Below, piece after piece: positions 23,401 to 32,625 of a stretch of DNA of 64,000 bases. Origin of the DNA: Chionoecetes opilio (taxonomy: Eukaryota; Arthropoda; Malacostraca; Decapoda; Majidae). Positions within the stretch are counted from its first letter, which is position 1, and every line of letters begins with the position of its first letter. Below the pieces are notes generated by a model that was not told the DNA's origin, made no database searches, and worked only from the letters and a program-made list of their open reading frames with translations. A program made the position numbers and the translations under genes. The stretch covers positions 61,001 through 125,000 of the forward strand of contig JACEEZ010018140.1 in the NCBI GenBank assembly GCA_016584305.1, written 5' to 3'.

Positions 23401-25446
23401 TTTGAAGTTCTGAGATATGGCAGAAATACCTTTATAAAGACCACCACTCAATATATGTATCAACACCAAACCATACAAACAAAAGACTTCACAAAAGACC
23501 TGGGGGTGTATATGAGCAGCGATGGAACTTTCTCCCTACACTACACCACTATCACCCAGACAGCGCAACAGCTAGCAGGATGGGTCCTGAGAACATTCCG
23601 TACAAGGGAGGAATCCTGCATGCTGACGCTATGGAAATCTTTAGTAAGACCAAGGCTAGAGTACTGCTGCCAACTGTGGTCACCCTACAAAATAAAGGAC
23701 ATCACCCTGCTGGAAGCACCACAAAGGACCTAGACCAACAAGATATATGGTCTCCAGCACCTCAACTACTGGGAGAGGCTGCACAGACTGGGCCTCTACT
23801 CTCTGCAGCACAGACGAGAGAGGTACATCATAATCTATGTCTGGAAAATCCTGGAGGGTCTGGCTCCAAAAGTAGGTATGGAGGAAAACAAAAATCCTAG
23901 AAGAGGCAGGCTGTGCTATGTACAGAGTACATGCGCCTCCTCTAAAGGATTGCAAACTCTCATACACCACAGCTTCTCCCACAATGGTGTACGCCTCTTC
24001 AATTGCACCCCAAGACACATTCGGGACCTAACGGGCGTCACCACGGACACCTTCAAACATCACCTTGACAAGTGGCTGGCTGACATCCCAGACCAACCAC
24101 CCACGCCAGGCTACAGTAGCTCCCATGACAACACTTTACCTTCAGTGGTCCTGGAGGCAAGGAACAGGGAGCTACATACTACACCTGAAATGAGTGGAGG
24201 CCCACCTCAACTCCGCCGATAACGGGCAAGATTCTTCGGAAATACTTTGGAACTCATCCTTCCGGCTTTGACTGAAATGAACTACCGCACTGTATTGTAT
24301 GCTTATTGTACTTCACATCTGTAAAGGTTCCAGCGTGCGCTCAGCCTTGGTTAACCCACACGGCCGCTATGAAATATGAGGTGCCTCAAAAAATTCTAAG
24401 TCCAGTTAGGTTAGGTTAGGTATACTTTGTGGTTAAGGTTAGGTATACTTTGTGGTTAAGGTTAGGTTAGGTTAGGTATACTTTGTGGTTAAGGTTAGGT
24501 TAGGTATACTTTGTGGTTAAGGCTAGGTTAGGTTAGGTTAGGTATACTTCGTGGTTAAGGTTAGGTATACTTTGTGGTTAAGGTTAGGTTAGGTTAGGTA
24601 TACTTTGTGGTTAAGGTTCGGTTAGGTATACTTTGTGATTAAGGTTAGGTTAAGTTAGGTATACTTTGTGGTTAAGGTTAGGTTAGGTTAGATTTTTACA
24701 TATAGTGACTTTGATGATTTTTTGGTGAGCCATAAATCACTTATATTTGCTTCCCCGGCCTATATTCACTTATTTTATATATACTTTCCCCAGGCTTGTT
24801 GGCTATAGGGGGAAGAAAAAAAAGATAGGGGTGAAGGACTTCTTCCAAAGTTTTACCGATTCTTCAAAGGTATCAAAGGTAAAGGTAAGGTATAGGTAGC
24901 CATGGCTTTTAAGGATACGGATCCGTATCTTTAACCACTTTCACTCCTCCAGACCCCCCTTATATCGTTTTTCATTTCCGATGGCTGTTGTAAGGGTTAA
25001 GAGATACTCCTTATGATGAGAACGAAACGAGGATACTTAAAAAACCACCGATCGTGTATTGGTTGTAACTGCACTTATACCAAAAAAATCTAATGATATA
25101 GTTTTGCTTTCCCAAACATAATCAAGATAACATTTGCTTGAATAACCTCACAATCCACATAACCTGAGCCGTGAGTGAGCTTACATAATTACATCCCAGG
25201 CATTGCATAAACATTGGCATCAAAACAACGCCTCAGTTTTCACCCCACCACACTTTATGTAAGCAAGTTTATGCAGCATCACAAAAGTATACACAACATA
25301 GACTTGGTACCTACATGACCTACATACACATATACTTTCCCTACATACGACATATCACATGAGGAAGCAGTGCGTGGCCTACATTCTATACTTTACATGA
25401 TACAGGCCACAAGACAACCAAGACTCACCTGACGAAGCCCTGCCAT
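12102..25446 (-). CDS. ACADM: Medium-chain acyl-CoA dehydrogenase, mitochondrial
   Basis: This flavoenzyme catalyses the first, FAD-dependent alpha,beta-dehydrogenation of medium-chain acyl-CoAs in mitochondrial beta-oxidation and passes electrons to ETF. Ten coding exons are read in order: 25446-25429, 20019-19917, 18469-18348, 18091-17945, 17370-17290, 15766-15612, 14587-14418, 13901-13744, 12531-12361 and 12254-12102 (stop 12104-12102). All junctions are GT-AG and phases agree; the sum is 1278 nt, or 425 residues, against 421 in human MCAD. Exon 1 encodes only MAGLRQ, with G at -3 and +4 of the ATG; with exon 2 it makes an Arg/Ser-rich, acid-free mitochondrial presequence of about 25 residues. 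Key landmarks are VTEPGAGSD (161-169), WITNGG (192-197), the ALERKTFG region, and catalytic Glu402 in [13 protein letters not shown], which marks MCAD rather than long-chain or isovaleryl paralogues. No frameshift or stop interrupts it. Introns 1, 2, 5 and 8 carry mobile or repeat DNA. The exact start of exon 1 is inferred from splicing and targeting-peptide logic. Confidence 0.95.
12707..12905 (-). repeat. Interstitial TTAGG-type array in ACADM intron 8
   Basis: CCTAACCTAACC runs alternate with ACCACAAAGTATA spacers. The same composite repeat appears in the opposite orientation at 24404-24692 in intron 1. The pentamer is the arthropod telomere repeat, but here it is interspersed and far from a chromosome end. 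Confidence 0.9.
13500..13650 (-). repeat. Unclassified dispersed repeat, copy 2
   Basis: This is the reverse-oriented homologue of 10519-10695 and lies within ACADM intron 8. It ends in GGTAAAGGTAAAGG on the minus strand. The two copies flank the 3' part of ACADM as an inverted pair about 3 kb apart. Confidence 0.7.
16608..16812 (+). mobile_element. tRNA-Val-derived SINE in ACADM intron 5
   Basis: The head GGTACTCCGTAGTGTAG and the anticodon arm resemble tRNA-Val, with the body continuing through TGTCCACCCAG and GTGAATGGGTACCG. The same body occurs at 44900-45223 and 48022-48150. A run of about 30 G at 16770-16799 replaces the usual CCTCCCGGGG segment. It lies antisense to the gene. Confidence 0.75.
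16861..17068 (+). repeat. 21-bp minisatellite in ACADM intron 5
   Basis: About ten units of a 21-bp AT-rich sequence, consensus TTTTAATTTAAACTTCAGTTG, diverge toward both ends. Because 21 is a multiple of three, one minus-strand frame reads as a seven-residue Lys-Leu/Phe-Gln repeat. It is intronic and not a gene. Confidence 0.9.
18960..19400 (+). mobile_element. Possible Gypsy-type LTR fragment in ACADM intron 2
   Basis: A CpG-containing block with a TATA-like GTATATAAGTAC at about 19098 ends in AATACAACA and is followed by TGATGACAATCCGCCGCG. That order resembles an LTR end followed by a tRNA-Trp-like primer-binding site as used by some Gypsy elements. There is no second LTR, gag or pol nearby. 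The assignment is tentative. Confidence 0.3.
20348..20416. repeat. (TA)n microsatellite
   Basis: A (TA)n tract of about 68 bp with one phase change at 20369 lies in ACADM intron 1, just upstream of the LINE. Confidence 0.9.
20598..21320 (+). pseudogene. LINE ORF1-like region with CCCH finger
   Basis: The frame begins with a basic, Arg/Lys-rich segment. It then has C-x5-C in CTLGWKC, followed by C-x8-C-x4-C-x3-H ([19 protein letters not shown]), a CCCH-type nucleic-acid-binding finger. Next comes a Pro/Gln/Asn-rich linker and a short predicted coiled segment around [15 protein letters not shown]. The same frame runs into the start of the endonuclease (NIRGL) before a frameshift near 21320. 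The first finger lacks a clear final His. Whether this is a separate ORF1 or the N-terminus of a single polyprotein cannot be decided here. Confidence 0.6.
21868..24222 (+). pseudogene. LINE endonuclease end and reverse transcriptase
   Basis: This single frame of 785 codons starts at the SDHN end of the endonuclease and contains all RT blocks: the HGFRRGRSC region, [26 protein letters not shown] and the catalytic SFADD. The C-terminal [19 protein letters not shown] region follows. One in-frame TAG at 23731-23733 interrupts it where relatives have a sense codon in QRT-x-TNKI; the frame then stays open to TAA at 24220-24222. The upstream endonuclease (21226-21868) is spread over at least three frames, so this copy is probably not autonomous. 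Confidence 0.85.
24404..24692 (+). repeat. Interstitial TTAGG-type array in ACADM intron 1
   Basis: GGTTAGGTTAGG runs alternate with TATACTTTGTGGTTAAGG about nine times. The composite unit matches 12707-12905 in the opposite orientation. It follows the LINE 3' end closely. Confidence 0.9.
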
Positions 25447-25525
25447 CACGAAGGTTGGCTGCGTTATGAAAGCGCGTCAATAACCTGTACACGCACACAC
25501 CGACTGACGTATTAATTCTCCTCAG
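25447..25525 (-). promoter_or_regulatory. Candidate ACADM core promoter and 5' UTR
   Basis: On the minus strand the sequence upstream of the ATG contains TCAGTC, matching the arthropod initiator. Its A lies at 25505, about 59 nt before the start codon. A TACGTCAG CRE-like word overlaps it and a G-rich GGGGAGGGGAGG stretch lies just upstream. No ATG occurs between the initiator and the chosen start. No TATA box is evident. This is motif-based only. Confidence 0.35.
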
Positions 25526-25724
25526 TCTCCTCCCCTCCCCTGGGTGATGGCCAAGTTATGTATGTGTATGCACAGAGCACGTGCCTGATGTTGTTATATG
25601 CCTTCACCCACTTAGAAACTCTGCCTTGTATAACCTACAGTACACTATCTTGTGATTGGCCAGACCAGTTGCCAAGAGGTGCCCCCCTCTCTCTCTCTCT
25701 CTCTCTCTCAGACTCTATCTCTCT

Positions 25725-25900
25725 GTTTCTGTTTTTAAAGGAGGTCTAGACAAGTTCATGGATACAAATTAAAGGTAGATGTAGATTATGTACGTAGGTG
25801 TATTGAGCGTAGGTATTCTCAAAATTAGTGAACTCTAATTAAAAGTTATAATTTTAATGCCTGCCAGCCTCTTGTAGGTAGCTTCCTCTGATACTTTCTC
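25725..25900 (+). pseudogene. Short LINE 3'-end remnant
   Basis: The words FKGGLDKFMD followed by a stop, then GCCTCTTGTAGGTAGCTTCC, parallel the LINE tail at 6791-6990. The fragment is very short and lies just upstream of ACADM, after a TC microsatellite at 25688-25710. Confidence 0.45.
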
Positions 25901-26504
25901 CCTCTCTCCATTGCACAGTTTTGGGCGGAAAGTTATGAAAAGTTTACGTTTGATTGTTAGAATTGTTGGAAATCATGAAAATATGCCTGATATGTCTTTT
26001 GATTGAGTGAGCTATCGTGTTGGCTTGGTTGAAAAGTCCATAAAAAGACTCGACAAAAAATATAGTAGTTAGGGATTAATAGAGATAATTTTCTTTATAG
26101 TACAATCTTCGCAGCATAGAAAATGGCTTAATATCTAACGTGTGGTACTAAAATAACTATAATCATCGTATCAATGTGCATACACCTTAATCTATCGACA
26201 CTAAAACGTTTACAAATAAGAGGTTTCGTGTCAATAGGGTGCTTCAGTGTGGAGTGTGTGGTGGGCGTTGGCTGTTGCACAATACGTGACAATCCCTCTC
26301 GAGAAATAGCCACATTTAAGTCATTTATAAACATTTGAAAATTATTGAAATTTATTTTTATCATACATTATCTTAATAACTATTATTATTGTTATCATTT
26401 GCATTACTGTTATGAATACTTTTTTCTCTTCTTATCATTGGTATTGTCATTGGCCTTAAATACTAATGTCGGAACAGATAGGACAACGATATGAACTACC
26501 TACC
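25900..26504. other. Intergenic, nothing recognised
   Basis: AT-rich spacer between the ACADM upstream flank and the DNA transposon. The minus frame 26128-26364 has no domain resemblance. Confidence 0.4.
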
Positions 26505-27669
26505 TACCGTAGATAACAGTGAAGTCGCCAGTTCTACGTTTCTTTGTTATTTACAGACGTGTGGTGGCGTTAATACTTACATTTGTAGGGTGGTGTGGGG
26601 GGACACCGTACTATTAGTGGAAAAATATTCATAAAAAATCCATTTTTTACCTGAGAGAGTGCACACTGTGCCCAAAACAAACTTCACAATATGGCCCACC
26701 TATGGTACCCTCATGAATACTTAACTCAGATAATAAGGGTCATTTAAGGTTTTTTATAAATTTTTGGCACCTCGTCCGTGTCCCCCCCACGAGGGGGACA
26801 CGGATCAGGTATGGGGGGGCACGTATGATATTTTTAAACTCATATTACATCAAACATTATGTGTTTTTTTTGCCTGAAATCAACATATATGCTAAGCCTA
26901 GACACCCACATTATTATTAGGTGATGAAATGAAGATAAGCTCATATAAAATAGCATTTATTAAAAGATAGGTCTAGGTATTTTTAGCTCACTATTCAGAA
27001 GTGCATCATGAAGGCATGCAGCGGGGGAAACACCTTCACCAGGTCAGCCTTGCCTCTTGGTGATGCCCTTGAGGTCACCAGGGACACCCTTGCACTGTTC
27101 TGGATCAACAGAAGCTTCATCTAGGATGGTAGGAAGGTGAACGTGTCTCGGGTGTTAGCGGACTTCATCCGGAGGAAAGAAAGGTTTAATTTTCCATCCT
27201 CCTGATGGCCAACACCTGAGCAACATAGCACACTAATGTGCCCACACCCCTTCCCTCCTCCAGCTTCAGCTGAACCAGAACAAAGTCCCCCACTGTGATG
27301 TTTTCGCAGCAAAGGGTATGATGCTGCAGTCCAGTGCCCTCGTCGTCCACCTCATCCGAGTACTCGGAGGAGTCGTCCAGCTGAAGTCGGACATCATCAA
27401 CCTCCTCCTCGTCAGTGGTGTCTTCCTCCGGGACAGGCACAGACTTCTTCCGCTGTGGACCCTTCTTCTTTCCCAATGTTTTCTTTTCAGCCGCTGCCTT
27501 CTTTTTGTCTTCCAGTTCTGCCCTTCTCTGCCTTTCAACCTCAGGTCAGATATTGCTCCTCATCTCGTTAAAATGCAGGCCCGCACCTCTTCCGTCCTTT
27601 CCATAAGGACAGGATTAGCTTAGGGAACGGCCTGACACACTCTGGGGTAAGTCTGTCTGTTGAGAAGGG

Positions 27670-27935
27670 TGTCCTGGGGTGGCAGGGTGCGTCGTGCTCG
27701 GGCCGGGGTGGCAGGGTGCATCGTGCTGGGGCCCGGGGTGGCAGGCTCTGTCGTGCTGGGGCTCGGGGTGGCAGGCTTTGTCGTGCTGGGGCCCCGGGTG
27801 GCAGGGGGCGTCGTGCTGGGGCCCGGGGTGGCAGGCTCTGTCGTGCTGGGGCCCGGGGTGGTAGGCTCTGTCGTGCTGGTGCTCGGGGTGGCAGGCTCTG
27901 TCGTGCTGGGGCCCGGGGTGGCAGGCACATCATCT
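27670..27935 (-). repeat. 30-bp coding VNTR in transposase C-terminus
   Basis: Eight to nine units of 30 bp encode, on the minus strand, a ten-residue repeat of the type ATPGPSTTEP. Units differ at a few positions. The unit is a multiple of three, so length changes would not disturb the frame. Confidence 0.9.
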
Positions 27936-29339
27936 AGCCTGGGAGACACAGCGGGGAAGGGGTATAGCTTCTGAGGTATGGCCTTCAGCCAGTCGCTCCT
28001 CTCCATCTGAACTTCCTCCATCAGAAGAAGTTGGAGTAACTTCCACTACAAATTCTGGTGGTGCCGGTCGCTCGGTTACATGCGCTCCTACAAACACATC
28101 ATCTGGGAAGATGTGCGATTGAGTGGCCATATACCAGTCGCCCGGAAACCACTGAGAATGTTGGGGGGTAGTGGGCTTTGGTCCATGCCTCAGAAGCAAA
28201 CTCTGCAACTTGTGGACTGTTATGTGCTCGTTAGGGTGCATGAGCGCGTGGTCGTTCAGTAGGGCACGCAGGAATGTCTTAAAGGGACCAAAGACACTCA
28301 CATCCAATGGCTGGAGTTTGTCTGTTGTATGCGGAGGCAAGGTAACAATCACGATACCATGCATTATCGCAAACTCAACAGGCTGAATGTTCATGTGACA
28401 TTCAGCATTGTCCATGATCAGAAGAATCTGTTCTCTACAGAAGAACAAGACTTCTCATGGAGATGCTGAAGTGTCTGCACGAAGCATTCACCATTCATCC
28501 AGCCACTAGGATGCAATATCCCTTTGGAACCAAAGATCGTGTTCCTCATGAAAGCGGGATTCCATCGGCATCTGGGAATTATAAACACTGGAGGGATGGA
28601 CTGCCCCACGCATTTATAATGCCCACAAACGTCATGCTGTCACCGCGTTCACGAGTTACCTGCGTGGCTACTGGCTGGCCTCTCGCACACACAACCTTGA
28701 CTGGCTTCATAACAGTCGACAATGAACTCTCATCCAAATTGTATATCCGGTCCGGCGTGAATGTGTACTTCTCCAAAGCTAATGTGTAAGCCTTAAAGAA
28801 GGTTTCCACATTGACTTTGTTGAAGGCAACAATCCTGGCAATGGACATGCCTTCCGGAGCCTTCAATACAAGGTTTGGATGACGGTTCATGAAGGCATAG
28901 TACAGTCCCTTGTCGCCATTTTCTCTTTCTCCCAGGCAGCAGGGTGGCTCTTGCTCCCACAAGCTATGGCATACTGGTACACCATCCTACGCACATCGTT
29001 CATGGGCAGGCCGTAGAACATCTTGGCTGCGTGGATGGTATAATCAGCAATGTATATTCTTGTTGAGGGCTGAAAACCCTATTGCTACGGGAAGCAACAG
29101 CCATATAGGTAACTCCATCCGACAGCTTCTTCGATAGATAGAAGCGTCCTGTAACAAAAGAAATGAATTAGGACTAAAAGGCCTTGCTGGCAACAAAAGT
29201 GACAAAAAAATTAATAATTAGAGCGCTTGAAGGCATCCTTTAACAAAAGAAATTAATTAGGACTTAGAAGGCCCTTGCTGGCAATAAAAGCTAACAAAAA
29301 ATGAATAATTTTAAAATCTATAAATCTGAGACCCTTAAG

Positions 29340-29425
29340 CTATCCCTGAGGTCTTTTTGCATGACCTCATCCCAGGGAGACCAAAGAAGACGTGGGATGA
29401 GGTCATACAAAAAGACCTTGGGGAG
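29340..29425. repeat. Imperfect hairpin in transposase intron
   Basis: Positions 29346-29376 and 29394-29423 are inverted near-copies around CTGAGGTCTTTTTGCATGACC. The hairpin sits inside the putative transposase intron. Its function is unknown. Confidence 0.6.
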
Positions 29426-29769
29426 ATATGGAACTAAATAGAGCAACTTACAGCAAGATTTGTTTTCTTGATGTTGAGTCTGTCAGCGGCTTCTTTCAGG
29501 CTGCAGCTAGTGGCCACGCGGTGCTTAAAGGCAGCCTCCAGGTCAGTGCGGTCCATCTGCTTGTCGCTCTTCCTGACATATTTGCGAGGCATGATGACGG
29601 TGATGGCGGTAGGTTAGGTTAGATCTGAAAAGAGTTAATGACATTGACATCATGCATAGTTAGGTTAGGTTAGTTTAGGTTAGCTTAGCTTAGTATTTTT
29701 TACAGTGTAGAGGCGATTCTTGCATGGCCACCATATTATTTTGGGGACTATGAGTCTGGCAATATATGT

Positions 29770-30400
29770 GGGGGATCACCGAACGTCATGCCCCAAAATA
29801 TGCAGTGTTAAATGTTTTTTTTAACCATAAAAAATTAATTCTAGAATCATCTAATAACATAAATCACTTATATAATAGTTAGTTCATGTGCTTATAGCAT
29901 AATAACACTGATATAGCATCATAATTTAATACCAATCACCTTCAACTTACACCAACAAAAAAACACTGTTCCATTTATTTAAATGCACTAGTTCACCACC
30001 CACCATTTAAATCATGCTAATATGCATAGTCAGTCACTTTTTCTTATGTTTTTCTAAGTATTTAAAAATATATAGATTTTCCAAAATCGTAGTGATGCGG
30101 GGATCACCGAACGTCATGCCCCGAAATATGCAGTGTTAAATGGTTTTTTTAACCATAAAAAATTATTCTAGAATCATTCTAAACATAAATCACTTATATA
30201 ATAGTTAGTTCATGTGCTTATAGCATAAAACACTGATATAGCATCATAATTTAATACCAATCACCTTCAACTTTATGCCACAAAAAAACACTGTTCCTTA
30301 ATTTAAATGCACTAGTTCACCACCACCATTTAATATCATGCGAATATACATAGTCAATCACTGTTTGTTATGTTGTGTAGGTATTTCAAAAGATATGCTT
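29770..30400. repeat. Direct duplication of about 330 bp within the transposon
   Basis: The segment starting GGGGATCACCGAACGTCATG at about 29773 is repeated at about 30098, with copies alignable through CACTTATATAATAGTTAGTT and the AT-rich remainder. They differ by small indels, so the duplication is not recent. It lies between the transposase start and the right end of the element. Confidence 0.85.
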
Positions 30401-31501
30401 TTCAAAATTTCACTGTACGTTGATCCCCCGCACTTCACCATACGTTGATCCCCCGCGCCACCAATTTTTTTGTAAATAATGCCACCGCGGCCTGTTCGAA
30501 AGCATGCACTACTTTTTCACTCAATAACATGTCAATACGTTATACCTCGTATTGCAACTTACCTCAAAGAATCACGCCATCACAGCCGACATGAGACACT
30601 ATATAAGAACGGCGAAAAGTAACAAGGAACATACGAAAAATAAAATTTCTTAACCTGGTTAAACACAGGAGTGACGCTGACGCTACCTGTTGCTCGCATG
30701 TATTCACTGAGGGTGGCGCTGCATCCGTGGTGGCATGGTGGCGCAAATTTGAATTAATTTTCGCGTTGTAGCCTTCATACGGTGATCCCCCCCGTTCGGT
30801 GTGACCCACCCCACCTACATCCATGATTTCAGGAAAGTTAGAAGGGCTATCTGGAAAGTCTGTGTCATTTTGTGTCTTATTCTGGTCATATTAGGGCTAT
30901 AAATGAACAAATTACAAAAATAAAACCGAGTGGCGACCTCACTATACCTACTACAGTAAAGTCGCCAGCTAGTATTTTTAACCCACAGTTGAGTCGCCAC
31001 TCTGGGGAATTCAGGGAAATTATAGGTAAAGTAAACAGTGTCTCTATATATATAGCTGCGGAATGCTTGGATATAACAAAATTCCTCTGCCAACGTGAAA
31101 ATAAATTCTATTCAAGTTTGAAAGATCTGGCAAGTCTGCGCTCTGTCGCCGAAAAGCTATTGTTTACTGTCTGTCATCGCGCGAAGAAAACGTGAGAAGC
31201 AAAATGCGCACAGTTATACTTGCAGATACAAAGCATAAAACAACGCTGAAACAGGGTAGATTATACAGTCATGATATAAACTACTGTGTAACATCTTCAG
31301 TGGCACATAAAAATCAGTAGTGATGATATAATTCGTAATATTTGGCGCCTGGCGACTTCACTGTAGGTGGCGACTTCACTGTTATCTACGGTAGGTAGAA
31401 AAAATATCCTATTAGCTGCTGGGATTTTTTTTTTATTATTATTTTTTTCTATCCCTTGTTTGTTTGTTTTTTTGTTTCTTCATATGTCAAACTGTAATAG
31501 A

Positions 31502-31551
<50 letters not shown>

Positions 31552-31947
31552 GCTGGGAAGAAGAGAGATATGTGCATATATGTAGGTACGTGTGTCCAAG
31601 GAACATAGAAGAGTAGCTCATAGAACAGCTTTTTTATGTTCCTTGGTTGCGTCCATGAGCGATCTGAGTTGGTCCCCAGCAGATATACCACCCACACGTA
31701 GGTTATTATTACGCTACTAGACTCATTTTCTTGTTTAATTCGATCATGAATAATGTGAAATGGTCTAACCCTCCTTTGGAAATGTGTTAATTAATACTAT
31801 TTGCTATGCAGTGACTGATAATGAGCGGGAAATTTGTTACGTTTCTCTAAGATAAAATTATAATGTAAAGTAAAAGAAAAACATTGATAGGCTTGGCCCA
31901 CCCACCCAAAGGTCATATTTTCACGCCCATATGTTCTGTGGCCCGTA

Positions 31948-32189
31948 CCAAGAGTCATGATGAAGGGCGAGCGACAACCTTCGTCGACTGAGGAAGGGTA
32001 CCATAAAAGGGATATTTTTCGGAACGAAGAGCAGCGACGACGGTCGAAGGTCGGCACGAAGACACGGGTACCCCCATGTCTAAGTGCCGACCTTCGTCGC
32101 TGCTCTTCGTTCCGAAAAATATCCCTTTTATGGTACCCTTCCTCAGTCGACGAAGGTCGTACGTCGCTCGATTTCATCATGACTCTTGG
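31948..32189. mobile_element. Foldback MITE, TA flanked, GC-rich arms
   Basis: A 242-bp near-perfect palindrome has arms of about 105 bp that start CCAAGAGTCATGATG and its complement, flanked by TA (31946-31947 and 32190-32191). The arms differ mainly by a 7-bp insertion in the left arm and a few bases near the outer ends, with a loop of about 25 bp around 32070-32090. It lies about 430 bp upstream of the gustatory receptor start codon. The mirrored open frames on both strands are a by-product of the palindrome. Confidence 0.8.
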
Positions 32190-32625
32190 TACTATCTATC
32201 ACTCCTCAACCCAGAAAACAGATAAATCTACAAAGACTATAATTCAGGCTTCCATGACTTGCCACAGATAGCTACTTATAAACCTCTTGATATGCTCGTA
32301 TGATATCTACGTGTTTGCTGGGGCTGATAAGAAAGGCAGAGTTTGTATTTATGACTAACAGTGTAATAGTTGTTGAATGACGGAACGAACCACCTGGAAC
32401 AGTGTTGACAAGTCCTCGACAACGGCGTGTTATCAGAAGGCGTGAGTGGCGAGACTAATGGAGGAGCAAATAATGTACAACCAAAGCGATCAGAGGACAC
32501 GAGGCATCGGCTCATAGAGTAGTGGTGGCGGTGATAGGTGCGAATACGCTCTCCGGGGGTCACTTCTGAAGAATAAGGGCCGCGTGAGAGACCTCCTGTA
32601 GCTGCTGCGTCGCCTTGCATCCATC

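Larger units (their letters stand above)
20590..24330 (+). mobile_element. LINE (CR1/Jockey-group) in ACADM intron 1
   Basis: A near-complete non-LTR retrotransposon in plus orientation, antisense to ACADM, fills intron 1. In order it has an ORF1-like region with a CCCH zinc motif, an endonuclease region carrying GDFN and SDHN motifs, a full reverse transcriptase and a C-terminal region. The last coding position is 24222, with roughly 100 bp of 3' UTR before a TTAGG-type array begins at 24404. The endonuclease region has several frameshifts, whereas the RT frame is open apart from one stop, so the copy is fairly young. Group assignment rests on the RT motifs and tail and is approximate. Confidence 0.85.
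27186..29592 (-). pseudogene. Tigger/Jerky-like DDE transposase, degenerate
   Basis: Exon 1 (29592-29452, 47 codons from MPRKYVRKSDKQ) encodes a psq-type helix-turn-helix and ends at a GTAAGT donor. The next block starts after a CAG acceptor at 29149-29151 and carries the CENP-B-like DNA-binding half, broken by frame changes near 29050 and 28950. The catalytic DDE_1 domain spans about 28900-28100 in three frames, with FNKVNV, the first Asp in YNLDES, the second in IMDNAECH and the third in LQPLDVSVFGPFK, 36 residues further on. A Pro/Thr-rich repeat follows (27670-27935), then a Lys/Glu-rich linker and a small VGDFVLVQ domain ending near 27186. At least three frameshifts make it non-functional. 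The phase across the exon 1 junction does not fit cleanly. Confidence 0.8.
26507..31391 (-). mobile_element. Tigger/pogo-type DNA transposon, about 4.9 kb
   Basis: Positions 26500-26530 are the exact reverse complement of 31368-31398 (31 bp). The inner border CCGTAGATAACAG is flanked by TA on both sides (26505-26506 and 31392-31393), as expected for the Tc1/mariner-pogo superfamily. A second TA four bases further out makes the exact edge ambiguous. The sub-terminal word AGTGAAGTCGCCA is repeated near the right end (31354-31380) and, degenerate, at 30948-30965. Inside lies a decayed minus-strand transposase (27186-29592), a perfect 11-bp hairpin at 26776-26803, and a direct duplication at 29770-30400. 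Its right end matches the MITE at 3560-3816. Confidence 0.85.

Noticed and set aside
27568..28021. Independent Pro/Thr-rich mucin-like gene
   Set aside because: It is collinear with the transposase C-terminus and lies wholly inside the transposon.
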